This document shows positions 16,997 through 30,700 of a stretch of DNA of 64,000 nt, piece by piece; positions within the stretch are counted from its first letter, which is position 1, and every line of letters begins with the position of its first letter. The notes under the pieces were generated by a model. The model did not search any database and was not told the origin of the DNA. It saw only the letters and a program-made list of their open reading frames with translations. The position numbers and the translations under genes are program-made. The stretch is from Methyloversatilis universalis EHg5. Lineage in GTDB: Bacteria > Pseudomonadota > Gammaproteobacteria > Burkholderiales > Rhodocyclaceae. The stretch lies in contig NZ_KB900539.1 of assembly GCF_000378945.1 (NCBI RefSeq), positions 3,546,122-3,610,121 on the forward strand. Reading direction: 5' to 3'.

Positions 16997-18565
16997 GTGA
17001 AGGTCAGCTTTGCATGCCTGCTGCTCGCATGCGTGCCCTTGCTCGCGCAGGCGGAAGAATCCGCAGAAGGACCTCGCTTCGAGGTACGCGCCTATTCGCT
17101 GTCCGGCGGCACGGTATTCAGGCCTTCAGAAGTCGATGCACTGCTCGCCCCGTACACCGGCGGCGAAATCGGTTTCAGCCAGATCGAAGCCGCGCGCACC
17201 GCGCTGCAGGCGGCCTATCACGGCCGCGGCTTCGGCGCTGCCCAGGTCAGCATTCCGGAACAGGAACTGACCGGCGGCACCGTCATCCTCGAAGTGCTCG
17301 AACCGCGCCTGACCGAAATCACGCTGCAGGGCGCGAAACACCATGACGAGGCCAATATCCGCCGCAGCCTGCCCGGCCTGGCCGACGGTGGCATGCCCAA
17401 CACCACCGACGTGGCCCGCCAGCTGTCGCTGGCCAACGAAAACAGTTCGAAGCAGACCGACGTCACCTTCAAGTCCGGGCGCAAGCCGGGCGAGATCGGC
17501 GCCACGATTTCGGTGGCGGACGACAATCCGGTGCGCCGCTTCGTCACCGTAGACAACAGCGGCACGCCATCGACCGGAACCCACCGCGTCGCAGTGGGCC
17601 TGCAGCACGCGAATCTGTTCAACCGCGACCACGTCGCCACCTTCCAGTACACCACCTCGCTGGAACAGCCGTCCGACGTGACCATCTTCGGTCTGGGCTA
17701 CCGCATTCCGCTGTACGAAAGCGGCAATTCGATCGACCTGGTGGCTGGCTACTCGAATGTGAATTCGGGTCAGGTGCAGGTGCTGAACTCCACCGCCAGC
17801 GTGTCCGGCGCCGGCCGCATATTCTCCGCCCGCTACAACTGGCATCTGCCGCGCGAGGGCGAACTGAGCCAGCGCATCAGCCTGGCCGCTGACTGGCGCG
17901 ACTTCGACAGCAGCTTCGTGGTGGAAAACACCAATACCAGCCTGGTGCCGCGGGTGATCACCCACCCGATCAGCCTGTCCTGGTACGGCAACTGGCGCAA
18001 TGATCTGCGCGAAGCCGGGCTCAACGTGAGCTTCGCCCGCAACCTGCCGGGTGGCGAGCACGGCGGCGGCACCGCCTTCAGCGCCTCCCGCGACGGCGCA
18101 AGTTCGCGCTTCTGGGTGGTGCGCACCGGTGCGTCGTGGCTGCAGCTGCTGCCGCGCGACTGGCGTGTGCGACTGCAGGCCCAGGCGCAGTACACGACCG
18201 ACGAACTGGTGGCCGGCGAACAGTTCGGCATTGGCGGCGCCGATTCGGTGCGCGGCCTGCGCGAACGGGTGCTGGCCGACGACAAGGGCTGGCGTCTGAG
18301 CGCCGATCTGGAAACCTCGGCCTGGCTGCACGACACCTGGGTCATGCGCGGCGTGCTGTTTGCCGACGCGGCGCACATCTACCGGGTGCGACCGCTGGCT
18401 GCAGAAGATGTGAGCAACGGTGTCTTTTCTGCGGGCGTGGGGCTGCGCGTCAACTTTTCCACGTGGCTGGCCGGCCGGATCGACTACGCTCAACTTATTG
18501 ACGGAGCAGGCAGATACGACTCCGGCAGTCACCGCGTGCACGCAAGCTTCAGTGTGAATTTCTGA
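16997..18565 (+). CDS. FhaC/ShlB-type two-partner secretion outer-membrane transporter (TpsB)
   Basis: A 522-residue TpsB pore that exports the adjacent giant exoprotein. The chosen GTG at 16997 gives a clean signal peptide (KVSFACLLLACVPLLAQAEE) preceded by a GGGG ribosome site; an ATG at 16919 overlaps the protease stop and adds a hydrophilic tail. Domains: two POTRA repeats (about 30-175; the second begins ITLQGAKHHDEANIRRSLPGL), then a 16-strand barrel ending in Phe (SVNF). The VRGF-like loop tip of Omp85 proteins is present as SVRGLRE. The secretion partner follows after 175 bases. Confidence 0.9.
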   Translation: MKVSFACLLLACVPLLAQAEESAEGPRFEVRAYSLSGGTVFRPSEVDALLAPYTGGEIGFSQIEAARTALQAAYHGRGFGAAQVSIPEQELTGGTVILEVLEPRLTEITLQGAKHHDEANIRRSLPGLADGGMPNTTDVARQLSLANENSSKQTDVTFKSGRKPGEIGATISVADDNPVRRFVTVDNSGTPSTGTHRVAVGLQHANLFNRDHVATFQYTTSLEQPSDVTIFGLGYRIPLYESGNSIDLVAGYSNVNSGQVQVLNSTASVSGAGRIFSARYNWHLPREGELSQRISLAADWRDFDSSFVVENTNTSLVPRVITHPISLSWYGNWRNDLREAGLNVSFARNLPGGEHGGGTAFSASRDGASSRFWVVRTGASWLQLLPRDWRVRLQAQAQYTTDELVAGEQFGIGGADSVRGLRERVLADDKGWRLSADLETSAWLHDTWVMRGVLFADAAHIYRVRPLAAEDVSNGVFSAGVGLRVNFSTWLAGRIDYAQLIDGAGRYDSGSHRVHASFSVNF

Positions 18566-18572
18566 AACGGAT

Positions 18573-18593
18573 GCCGTTCCGTATGAGAACGGC
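18573..18593 (+). other. Intergenic hairpin between TpsB and TpsA genes
   Basis: GCCGTTC-CGTATGA-GAACGGC forms a 7-base stem with a 7-base loop just after the TpsB stop; a second short pair GTTC/GAAC follows at about 18599-18617. There is no T-run, so it is not a standard terminator. It could lower read-through or protect the upstream message, balancing one pore against one very large passenger. Confidence 0.35.
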
Positions 18594-18740
18594 AATGTTC
18601 TGTTCACACGCTTGAACACTGTCGCGGCACGCATCGACGCGCGCAACACGATGGACTTTCCTGCTGCATGGCCGGCCCCACCCGCGCGCTCCTTCCCGCG
18701 CTCGAATTGACGGACCGGCCTCGAAGAACTTGAGGCTGAC

Positions 18741-21700
18741 ATGAACAAGGGGCGCTACAGACTGGTGTATTCCGAAGAGCACGGCAGTTACGTGCCGGTG
18801 CCGGAAGAAACCAGTGCACGCAGCAAGGGTCAGGGCGGCCGCGCACTGCGCCGTCTGGTGGCTGCGATGGCCGCGGCGCTGCCCGGTCTGTCGATCGCCA
18901 ACCCGACCGGCCATCAGGTCATGCAGGGCCAGGTCGGCATCCAGCAGCAGGGCGGCACGCTCAACATCACGGCCAGCGACAAGGCCATCATCCACTGGAA
19001 GCAGTTCTCCATCCAGCCGGGTGAAACCACCCGCTTCATCCAGCCGAATGCGACCGCCACCGTACTCAACCGCGTGGTCGGCCAGGACCCGTCGCAAATC
19101 CTCGGCAACCTGATCGCCAACGGCCGGGTATTCCTGATCAATCCGAACGGCGTGCTGTTCGGCGCTGGCGCCAAGGTCGATACCGCCGGTCTGGTGGCAT
19201 CCACACTCAACATCAAGAACGAGGACTTCAACGCTGGACGCCTGAAGTTCGAAGCCGAGGGCGCGGCCGGCAAGATCCGCAACGAAGGTTCGCTGAAAAC
19301 CACCGGCGGCCCGCTGCTGCTGATCGCCACCGACATCGAGAACACCGGCCTGATCACCGCCGAGAACGGCGACATCGTGCTGGCGGCCGGCAAAAGCGTC
19401 GAGATTGCCGATCCTCACCAGCCTGCGCTGCGCGTGCGCATCGAAGCAGGCGGCGAAGCGATCAACCTCGGTCAGCTGATCGCGAAAGGCGGCAACGCCG
19501 GCATGTTCGGCGCCGCACTGACCCAGGCCGGAAAGATTTCGGCCACCGGCGCCCAGCGCACCGCGGACGGCCGCATCGTGCTGCGCGGTACGAAGTCGGT
19601 CACGCTGACCGAAACCTCCGAAACCACGGCCCGTACTGCCGACGGCAATGGCGGCGCGATAGAGATCAGCGCGCCGGAAGTGAAGATCGAGGCGAAAGCC
19701 GTGGTCGACGCCAGTGGCATTCAGGGCGGCCGCATCGATGTCACCGCCGGGCAGCGCGCCACGGTGGACGGCACGCTGCGCGCGACCGGAAAACTGCCGG
19801 CGCCGCCGGCAGCCGCACCGGCCCCTGCCGACATCGAATTGCCGGTCACCGCCGCCGGCCCGGCACCGGCGCCCGCAGTGCAGCCAGTCGCGGATGCAGG
19901 CAAGGGTGGCCACATCCAGATCACGGCGGACACCGTGGCCATCGGCGGCAGCGCCACGCTGGACGCTTCGGGAGACACCGGCGGCGGCTCGGTGCTGGTC
20001 GGTGGCGACTGGCAGGGTGCCAACCCGCTGGTGCGTAACGCGCAGGTGAGCTGGGTAGGCAGCGGCGCCCGTCTGCTGGCCGACGCGCTGCTCGATGGCG
20101 ACGGCGGCAAGGTGGTGGTGTGGGCCGACCAGGCCTCCGCCTTCCACGGCAACATCTGGGCACGTGGCGGCCGCGACGGCGGCAATGGCGGCCAGGTCGA
20201 GGTGTCCGGCAAGGTGGCGCTGCTGTATCGCGGTCGCACCGACACGTCGGCGGCGCGCGGCCGCAACGGTTCGCTGCTGCTCGATCCGCTGTCCATCGTG
20301 ATCCAGGGCGGCAGCGGCGACGGCGCCAACGACGGCAACCTGAGCTACAACGGCGGCACCGCAGGCACCATCACCGCCGAATCGCTCGGTCCCACCGTGG
20401 TCTATGAGAGCGAACTCGAAGAACAGAGCAAGACCACCGACATCATCCTGCGCGCGCAGCGTTCGGTCACGGTCGGCAACGCGCAGTTCAACTACACGGC
20501 CAGCGGCAACGCGAGCGGCGAAACCGCCGGTCAGCTCACGCTGGCAACCGGCAGCAGCCTGCTGATCGAAACCCGCAATCTGGGCGCCGGCGAAGGCGGC
20601 GTGAGTGCCGGCATCGATCTGGTGACCGGCGGCTGGCACGGCGCCGGCCTGCGCATCGTGACCCAGGGCAGCGGCAGCATCACGATGCAGACCGGCTACA
20701 GCAACGGCACCCAGGTCGGCGACCAGCGCGCTGACATCGTGCTGCCGGTGCTGCAGACCGCCAGCGGCGGCATTCTTGCGCGCGCCGGCAGCACTTCCGT
20801 CATCGATCTGCGTGGCATCAGCTATCGCAGCGGCGGCACCATTTCGATGCAGGCCGGCACCGTGAGCGGCGGCACTGCCTTCAATGCGGCCGGCGGCACG
20901 GAAATCACCGGCAATTACCTGCTGAGCGGCGGCACCGTCAGCTTCGATGGCGGCAACGCCTCGATCAGCGGCCTGCTCACACTGAATGGCAACCTCGGCG
21001 GCGCGTCGGCGCTGTCGGTGGGTGGACTGCTGTGGCAGGGCGGCCAGATGCTGGCTGGCGGCCGTGTCACGCTGAACGGCGCCGGTCAGATCGACGGCTC
21101 GAACGCCTATCGCTACCTCGACCGCCGGCTCGACGTGGCCGGACAGTTCGACCTGGCCAACAGCACCGGCTACGAACTGATCGTCCGCAACGGCGGCGAA
21201 TTGCACCTGAACGCCGGTGCCACGCTGTCATCGACCACTGCGGACGGCATGATACGACTGGCCGCCGGTACCGGCGGCAGTGCGCTGCTGAGCGGCGACG
21301 CCGGCAGCCGGATCGCCATCGCTGCCGGCCGCTCGCTGCAGCTGAATACCGACAGCGCAGCCGGCAGCACCATCGCCGGCCAGTTCGACACCTCGGGTGA
21401 CGGCGCACTGATCGTGGCCAATGGCCGGCTGTCCACCGCGGCGGATACCACCTTCACCGGCAGCGGCATCCTGCGCCTGCTCAATGGCGGCACGCTGAGC
21501 GGCAGCCATCGGCTCACGCTGGGCAACCGATTCGAATGGCAGGGCGGCCTGCTGGACGGCAGCGGCACCACCGTGCTGTCCGGTACCGGCGTAGTGGACA
21601 ACAGTTCGAGCTATCACTATCTCGCACGCACGCTGCAGGTCGACGGCACACTGACACTGGGCAACAGTTCGGGCTATCTGCTCTACATCAACGATGGCGG

Positions 21701-24700
21701 CCGCCTGCACCTCGGCGCCACCGGCACGCTGTCCACCGACGGCAGCGCCGCGTACATCTACATGAATGCCGGCGCCACCGGTGTCGCTCGGCTGTCTGGT
21801 GACACCGGCGCGCGCGTCGTGATCGGCGACGGCGCCCAGCTCTACCTGCGCACCGACAACACCGGCGGCAACCGGCTGTCCGGCACGCTGAACATCGGCG
21901 GCGCTGGCGTGCTGACGCTGGATTCAGGCAGCGTTTCGGTCACCGACACGGCCCTGCTCACCGGCAGCGGCACCGTACGCCTGAGCAATGGCGGTGACAT
22001 CGGCGGTGCCGGAACCCTCACCCTCGCAGCCAACTTTGACTGGCGCGGCGGTTCGATGAGCAATGCGGCCGGCACCACCATCCTGGCCGGCAGCAGCTCG
22101 ATCGACAACACCTCCGGCTACAAGTACATCGGCCGCCGGGTGGTGCTGACCGGCAGCCTGACCATGGGCAACAGCAGCGGCTATTACCTGCAGATCCACA
22201 ACGGCGGCAATCTGCATCTGGCAGCCGGCAGCCGTCTGGCCACCTCGACCGCCAGCGGCATGATCTACCTGGCGGCCGGCACCGGCGGCGCCGCACTGTC
22301 CGCGGATGCCGGATCGGCCATCACCGCTGCCGCCGGCACCGTGCTGACCTTGCAATCCGACGGCAATGCCGGCAACACGCTGGCCGGCCGCTTCACCTTC
22401 GATGGCGCAGGCGAAGTGCGCATGCCGTCCGGCCAGTTCACCACCGCCGCTGCCACCACGTTTGCCGGCAACGGCCTGCTGCGCCTGAACGGCGCCACGC
22501 TGAACCTGCTGCACACCACCGAATTCGCGTCACCGCTGGTGTTCGAAAGCGGCATCATTGCCGGCAGCGGCAGCGTGCTGCTGTCCGGTGACAGCCGCTG
22601 GACCAGCGGCACCATGAGCGGCACCGGCACCACCACCGTGACCGGCCGACTGCAGATCGACAACAACGCCGGCTACAAATTTCTCGGCCGGCAGCTGGTG
22701 ATCGACAGCCAGCTGGATTTCGGCGCCTCCACCGGTTACTACCTGCAGCTGAACACCGGCGGAAGACTTCATCTGAACGCCGGCGCCACGCTGAGCACGA
22801 ACAGCAGCACCGCCGTCATCTACATGGCCGGCGGCAGTGGCGGCAACGCCACCTTCAGCGCCGACGACGGTGCGCGGGTGGCTGTCGCAAGCGGTGCCGA
22901 TCTTTTCCTGCGCAGCGACGGCACCAACGGCAACCGCATCGCCGGCAACTTCGAGCTGACCGGGGCCGGAGATCTCGTGCTGGACAGCGGCATGCTGCAG
23001 ACCGGTGCAGCCACCGTCATCGACGGCATCGGACGGCTGCGGCTCAGCGGCAGCGCCACGCTGAATGCCGAACATGCGCTCAGCATCAACAGCGTTTTCC
23101 GCTTCGACGGCGGCGTGCTGGGCGGCAGCGCAGCCACCACCCTTTCCGGCGCCTTCACCTGGGCCGGCGGCACCATGGCAGGCACCGGCACCACAACAAT
23201 TGCCGGCAGCGGCACCGTCGATAACACCGCTGGCTACAAATTCCTGAACCGCCGGCTCACGGTGACCGGCAGCCTGATGTTCGGCAACAGCAGCGGCTAC
23301 TACCTGCAGCTGAACAACGGCGGGCGACTGCACGTCGCGGCCAATGCGACGCTGGGCACCAGCAGTGCCGACGGCGTGATCTACCTGGCTTCAGGCTCCG
23401 GCGGCAGCGCACTGATCAGCGCAGACAGCGGTTCGAACATCCAGCTGGCCACCGGTACAACGCTCGTGCTGCGGGCGGACAACGCCGGCAACAATGGCAT
23501 CGCCGGCAACTTCAATCTGACCGGTAACGGCACGCTGCATCTTGATTCCGGCACCCTCAGCGCGGACGCAGCAACCGCCTTCACCGGCGACGGGCGTCTG
23601 TTGCTGTCCGGCGGCGGCACGCTGGCCGGCAGCGGACTGATCACCATTGCTTCGGTGTTCGACTGGACCGGCGGCAGCATGGCCGGCACCGGTACCACCC
23701 GCCTGCTGCGCGACGTGTCGCTCAGCGGGAGCGGAGCGCGTCACCTGAACCGCACGCTGGAAATCGCCGCCGGCCGCACGCTGTCGCTCGGCGACAACGT
23801 GACGCTGCAACGCTCGACCAGCAATGGCGGTACCGGCGGCATCGTGGCGCAGGGTACGCTGCTCAAGTCTGCCGGCACCGGGACCGCCTATGTCACCTAT
23901 CTCGACCTGAGCGGCAACATCGCCTCCAGCAGCGGCGTGCTGTCGATCTACGGCAACGCCGTGGGCACTTCGCTGAACGGCGTGAACGCATCGACCAGCG
24001 GCAGCGGTGCGCTGCGCCTCGATTCCGGACTGTTCACGCTCACCAACGGCCAGACCTTTACCGTGTCCGGCGGCCGTGTCGAACTGAGCGGCGCCACGCT
24101 GAGCACCAGCGGCAGCACGTCGATCACCGGCGGCGGCGTGTTCGCGCTGACCGCCGGCACGCTGAACGGCACCGGCACGCTGACCGTCACGTCCGGCTTC
24201 GACTGGACCGGCGGCACCATGTCGGGCACCGGCACCACACGGCTGGACACCTCGGTCACGCTGACCGGCAGCGGCACCCGCACCCTGGACCGGACACTGG
24301 AAATCGCGGCCGGCCGCACGCTGGATCTCGATGACAACGTGCTGATCCAGCGTTCGACCAGCAGTGGCGGCACCGGCGGCATCGTCGCCCTGGGTACGGT
24401 CCGCAAGGCAGGCGGCACCGGTACCGCCTATCTGCGCTATCTCGATCTCAGCGGCAATATTTCCGCCAACCGCGGCGTCCTGTCGATCTACGGCAACAGC
24501 GCAGGCAGCCGCATCGCCGGCGCGGTGCTGTCCAGCAACGGTGGCTCGCTGCGCGCCGACAGCGGCACGCTGCTGCTGAACGCCGGCGAATCGGCGCAGA
24601 TCGCGAGCGGCACCTTCGAACTGTCGGGCGCCACGCTGACCGCCACCGGCAACAGCAGCCTGGACGGCGCCGGCACCTTCAGCTTCACCTCCGGCACGAT

Positions 24701-27700
24701 CAACGGGCCAGGCACGCTTATCGTAAATACCGCGACGGACTGGAGCGGCGGCAACATGGCCGGCAGCGGCATCACCCGCCTTGCCGGCGCGGCGCGCATC
24801 CTCAGCGGCAGCACCCGCGGCCTCGGTCGCACGCTGGAAATCGCCGGCAGCACAGTGGCCTCCAACCTGAGCGGCGCCGTGCAGATTCAGGACGGTGCCC
24901 GCATTTCGGTGCTGTCCGGCGGCACGCTGGAACTGAACAACAGCGCGGTCTTCAGCCATCTCGGCAGCGGTCGCATCGACAACGCCGGCCTGCTGCTCAA
25001 GACCGGCAGCGACAGCGCCTCGCTGGCCATGCCGGTGGGCAACACAGGCACGCTGCGCGTCGCCGAAGGCAGCCTGAGCGCCAACGGTTTCACCACCAAC
25101 GCCGGTACGCTCGATCTGCGCGCCGGCAGCATGCTTACGACCGGCAGCCTGCAGAACAACGGCGTCATCCAGGGCAGCGGCACGATCAACCTTGGCGCCG
25201 GCACGCTGACCAATGCCGGCATCGTGCGACCGGGCGACGCCAGCGGCACCGGCACGCTGACCGTCACCGGCCAGTTCGTGCAGACCGCGGGCGGCCGCAT
25301 CGAGGCGGACGTGCTCGGCGCCACCGCCGCACAGCAGGACCACCTGGTGGTCAGCGGCAGCGCCCAGCTCGATGGCGCGCTGGTGCTGACGCCGGCAAAC
25401 GGTCTCACCTTCGGTGCCAGCGACCGCTATACCGTGCTGTCCTGCGGCGCCGACGGCTGTCTGAGCGGCGCTTTCGCCAGCGTGAATACCGGCGGTCTGG
25501 CAGTCACGCCGACCACCTTCTCGAACGCAATCAGCTTCGCCACCGGCACCATTGCCAGTACCTGGATTTCGCAGACTTCCGGCTTCTGGGATGTCGCCGC
25601 GAACTGGGCCGGCGGTCTGATTCCGACCGCCAGCACCGACGTGGTGATCGATCAGGCGGGCGACCTCACGGTCACCGTCCGCGCCACCTCGCCAGCCAGC
25701 AACTTCACGGTCAATTCGCTGCGCTCGAACGAGAACATCGCAATCACCGGCAGCACGCTCACGCTGCGCGGCGACTCGGTGATCAACGGCCGGCTGTCGA
25801 TGACGGGCGGCACACTCACCATCGGCAGCCAGCTCGAAGTGGGTGCCATGACGCTCAACGGCGGCACCGTCAGCGGCGGCCGGCTGATCGCGGCCGGCAC
25901 CGGCAATGTGCTGGGCAATGGCACGCTGAGTGCCCTGCAGCTGATGCTGGGCAGTCGTCTGACCTCTACCGGCAACGGCACGCTGTCGAACGTGACGGTG
26001 TCCAGACTGGGCAGCGGCAGCGACGCGGGCCGCATCGTGGTTGCCAATGGCAGCGACCTGCGCGTCGCCGGTACGCTGACGCTGGACAACGCCTCGGTCA
26101 CGCTCGCCTCCGACGGCAGCTCCACCTTCCTGCGTGGTACCTCGGGTGCATGGAGCATCGCCGGCAATGGCTCCATCCTGTTCGGCGGCAGCCACAACGC
26201 CGTGCGCGCCAGCAATTACCTCGGCTACGGCTCCGGCGCCTACAGCCTCTCCATCGGTGCAGGCGTCACCGTCGCAGGCGCCAACGGCGGCTACATCTAC
26301 TTCGGCAACAATGGCGCCAACGCAGGCACCATCGAGGCAGCCACCGCCGGCCGCGAAATCGTCGTCAATGCCTGGAACAACACCGATACCTGGAACAACA
26401 CCGGCACCCTGCGCGCCAACGGCGGCATGCTCAGCCTCAACGACGCCTGGTCCAGTGCCGGCAACGGCGCACGCATTCAGCTCGACAGCGGCACCCTCTT
26501 CCTCGGCGGCTCCTTCAGCACCGCTTCGTTCAACACCCTGGTTCGACCCGCCGACGCCGATCGCGGCGCGCTCAACCTCGTCGGTACGCTGAACAACGCC
26601 AACGCGACCCTCAACCTCAATGGCGCAACCGGCACGCTCAACTCCGGCGGCACCATTGCCGGTGGCACGCTGGCCATCGACAACGCCTCCGGCGGCGCCT
26701 TCAACACCGGTTACGCCGGCGTGTCCGGTTCGTCCTTCGGCGGCTCAAACTCCGCCGCCCTGGACAACGTCCGCCTGAGCGGCAGCACCACCGTCGCCAA
26801 CGGCGGTGACCTGCGCGTGATCGGTACGCTGACGCTGGACAACGGGTCGGTCACGCTCGCCTCCGACAGCAGCTCCACCTTCCTGCGCAGCACCTCGGGT
26901 GCATGGAGCATCGCCGGCAATGGCTCCATCCTGTTCGGCGGCAACCACAACGCCGTGCGCGCCAGCAATTACCTCGGCTACGGCTCCGGCGCCTACAGCC
27001 TCTCCATCGGCGCAGGCGTCACCGTCGCAGGCGCCAACGGCGGCTACATCTACTTCGGCAACAACGGCGCCAACGCCGGCACCATCGAGGCAGCCACCGC
27101 CGGCCGCGAAATCGTCGTCAATGCCTGGAACAACACCGATACCTGGAACAACACCGGCACCCTGCGCGCCAACGGCGGCATGCTCAGCCTCAACGACGCC
27201 TGGTCCAGTGCCGGCAACGGCGCACGCATTCAGCTCGACAGCGGCACCCTCTTCCTCGGCGGCTCCTTCAGCACCGCTTCGTTCAACACCCTGGTTCGAC
27301 CCGCCGACGCCGATCGCGGCGCGCTCAACCTCGTCGGTACGCTGAACAACGCCAACGCGACCCTCAACCTCAATGGCGCAACCGGCACGCTCAACTCCGG
27401 CGGCACCATTGCCGGTGGCACGCTGGCCATCGACAACGCCTCCGGCGGCGCCTTCAACACCGGTTACGCCGGCGTGTCCGGTTCGTCCTTCGGCGGCTCA
27501 AACTCCGCCGCCCTGGACAACGTCCGCCTGAGCGGCAGCACCACCGTCGCCAACGGCGGTGACCTGCGCGTGATCGGTACGCTGACGCTGGACAACGGGT
27601 CGGTCACGCTCGCCTCCGACAGCAGCTCCACCTTCCTGCGCAGCACCTCGGGTGCATGGAGCATCGCCGGCAATGGCTCCATCCTGTTCGGCGGCAACCA

Positions 27701-30700
27701 CAACGCCGTGCGCGCCAGCAATTACCTCGGCTACGGCTCCGGCGCCTACAGCCTCTCCATTGGCGCAGGCATCACCGTCGCAGGCGCCAACGGCGGCTAC
27801 ATCTACTTCGGCGACAACGGCGCCAACGCCGGTCTGGTCGAGGCGGTTACCGCCGGCAAGGAAATTTCGCTGAACGCGTGGAGCAGCAACAGCAGCTGGA
27901 CCCAGTCCGGCACGCTGCATCTGGCCAATGGCGGGCAGTTCCACGTCGGCGACAACTTCATCAATTCAGGCGTGCTGCGCGGCGCCGGCAACATCAACGC
28001 CAGCGGCCGCACCATCACCAGCACCGGTCTGGTCCATGCCGAAGGCGGCGTGCTGTCGGTCACCGGCAACCTGACCCAGGCCGCTGGCAGCACGCTGCGC
28101 TTCGACATCGGTGGCACCGAGCGCGGCACCGGCCACAGCGCGCTGGACGTGAATGGCACCTTCACCTTCGGCGGCACGCTGCAGGTAGTCCATACCAATG
28201 GCTTCACGCCGGCCGCAAGCGAAGCCTTCCCGCTGATCCGGTATGCGACGCGCGCGGGCACTTCGCAGTTCGCCACGCTGGATGTGCCGGCGGGTTCGGG
28301 CTACGGCAGCTACTACGGCGCAGGCACCTATCTGCTGGCTCGCGGTGCGGCGCTGAACGGGGAAATCAACGAGTGGATTTCCAACGCCAGCGGCGACTGG
28401 TCGACCGGCACCAACTGGTCGCTGGGCGTGGCACCGAACAGCGCCACCATGTCGGTGCTGATGGACCGCGTCGGCTTCACGCCGACCGTCACCATTTCGT
28501 CCGGCAGCTGGACGATCGGTGAGCTGATTTCGCAGGAGCATCTGACGATGACCGGCGGCTCGCTCACCGTCATCGGAGAAACCGCGATTGCCGGTCAGCT
28601 CACGCTGAACAACGCCTCCCAGCTGCTGGCCCAGGGCCATCTGGATCTCGGCACGGTCACGTTGAATGGCAGCAGCCAGTTCATCGCCCGCAACAGCGGC
28701 CATATCGCCGAATACCGGCAGAACGGCGGCACCAGCACCTTCTCCGGAGCCGGTCTGGCGTTCGATGTGTTCGACATCCGGGGCGGCACGGTCAATTACG
28801 ACGCCACGCTGGCCCTGCCCTCCCAGCTGCTGCGCATCGCCAACTACACCGCCAACCTGAATGCCGACCAGGGTCAGACGCTGATACAGCTGCAGTCGGG
28901 CACGCTGAACCTGAATCTGGGCTCGCTGTCTTCCGACCTCGACATGAGCGGCGGTACGCTCAACGTCGCCGGCAACACCGTGTCGAACGGCCGGCTGGAC
29001 TGGACCGGCGGCAACATCAACGGCAGCGGCACGCTGACCCAGAACGGCGTGATGACCATCACCGGCAACGGCTCCTACGGCCTGGGCGGTGGCATCACGC
29101 TGGTCCATGCCAACAGCAGCGGCAACAGCCGCATGGCCAAGACCGGCAGCTATTTCTATCTGAACGGCAGTGGCACCACGCTGCGCAACGCGGCCGGCGC
29201 GGTACTCACGCTGGACAGCACCGACAACACCTTTGGCACCTACTACAGCGGCGGCACCGGCGGCCTGCTGCAGAACCAGGGCACGCTGATCAAGACCGGC
29301 GCCGGCGTGTTCCGGGTGAACAGCCCCACCCGCTTCGAACAGGCCGGCCTGCTCGACATCCGCGCCGGCAGCATCGATCTGTCGTACAGCACCGGCAACG
29401 TGTTTTCGGGCAACACCCTGATCGCCGCCGACAGTGCACTGACGCTGACCGGCTCACAATCGACCGCCTTCACCGGCAGTGCCCGCTTCAGCGGCGCCGG
29501 CCTGATCCAGCAGAATTCCGGCAGCACCGGCATCGCCGACGGCGCACGCATCGACAGCAGCCTGCGTCTGGCTGGCGGCACACTGGGCGTGACCGGCACC
29601 GTCAGACAGAACGGCGCCTTCACCTGGACCGGCGGCGAAATCAACGGCGGCGGCACCCTGGCGGTGAGCGGCGTGCTCGAACAGAGCGGCAACACCACGG
29701 TCTATCTGCGCGACGCCACCACGCTGCTGCATTCGAACACCAGCGGCAACAGCCGCATCGCCAACACATCGAGCAGCGGTCTGAACATCGACAGCGGTTC
29801 GGTGTTCCGCAACACCGGCACGCTGACGCTCGACGTGGCGGGCAGCGGCTCCATCATGTACATCGATCAGGACAGCGGCAGCGCTGGCCTGTTTGACAAC
29901 ACCGGCACGCTGATCAAGACCGGCAGCGGTCGCGTGGACATCGGCACCTACGGCCTGGTGTCGCTGCGCCAGGCCGGCGCGCTGACCATCAACGAAGGCT
30001 GGATGACGCTGGGCGGCAGCGGCGGTACGCCGCCGGTGCACCAGATCAGCGGCAGCCAGTCCATCGCCTCGGGCGCGCTGCTGCAGGTGACCAGCGGCCA
30101 GACCGCGCTGGCTTCGTCTGCCACCTTTGCCGGCGCTGGCCGGCTGGAAGTGGCCGGCGGCACGCTGACCATAGGCGATGGCGTACAGCTGGGCTCCGAT
30201 CTCGCGCTGGCACTGAGCAACGGCACGCTGAGCGTGGTCGGCCAGCTGCAGCAGAACAGCCGCTTCACCTGGACCGGCGGCCAGATCAACGGCGGCGGCA
30301 CCCTGGCGGTGGCCGGCGTGTTCGAACAGACCGGCAACACCACGGTGTATCTGCGCGACGGCACCACGCTGCTGCACACCAACACCAGCGGCGACAGCCG
30401 CATCGCCAACACTTCGAGCAGCGGCTTCAACATCGAGAACGGCTCGACCTTCCGCAACACCGGCACGCTGAAGCTTGACGTGGCATCGGCGAGCGGCGTC
30501 ATGTACATCGACCAGGACGGCGGCAACGCTGGCCTGTTCGACAACGCCGGCACGCTGATCAAGACCGGTGCGGGCCGCCTGGACATCGGTACCTACGGCC
30601 TGGTGTCGCTGCGCCAGACCGGTACGCTCAACGTCAATGCAGGCTGGATCACCTTCGGCGGCAGCGGCGGCACACCGCCCGAACATCTGCTGGCAGGCAC

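Noticed and set aside
18633-18655. GCGGCACGCATCGACG as a sigma-54 promoter for the exoprotein
   Set aside because: The -24 half is good, but there is no GC at the -12 position (CG is found instead).
18549-26195. Long minus-strand open frames (up to about 930 codons) opposite the exoprotein gene
   Set aside because: They are antisense shadows of a GC-rich, Gly/Ala/Thr repeat gene: low-complexity A/G/R/Q-rich translations, no family motif, no ribosome site, and the plus strand has a clear TpsA protein.
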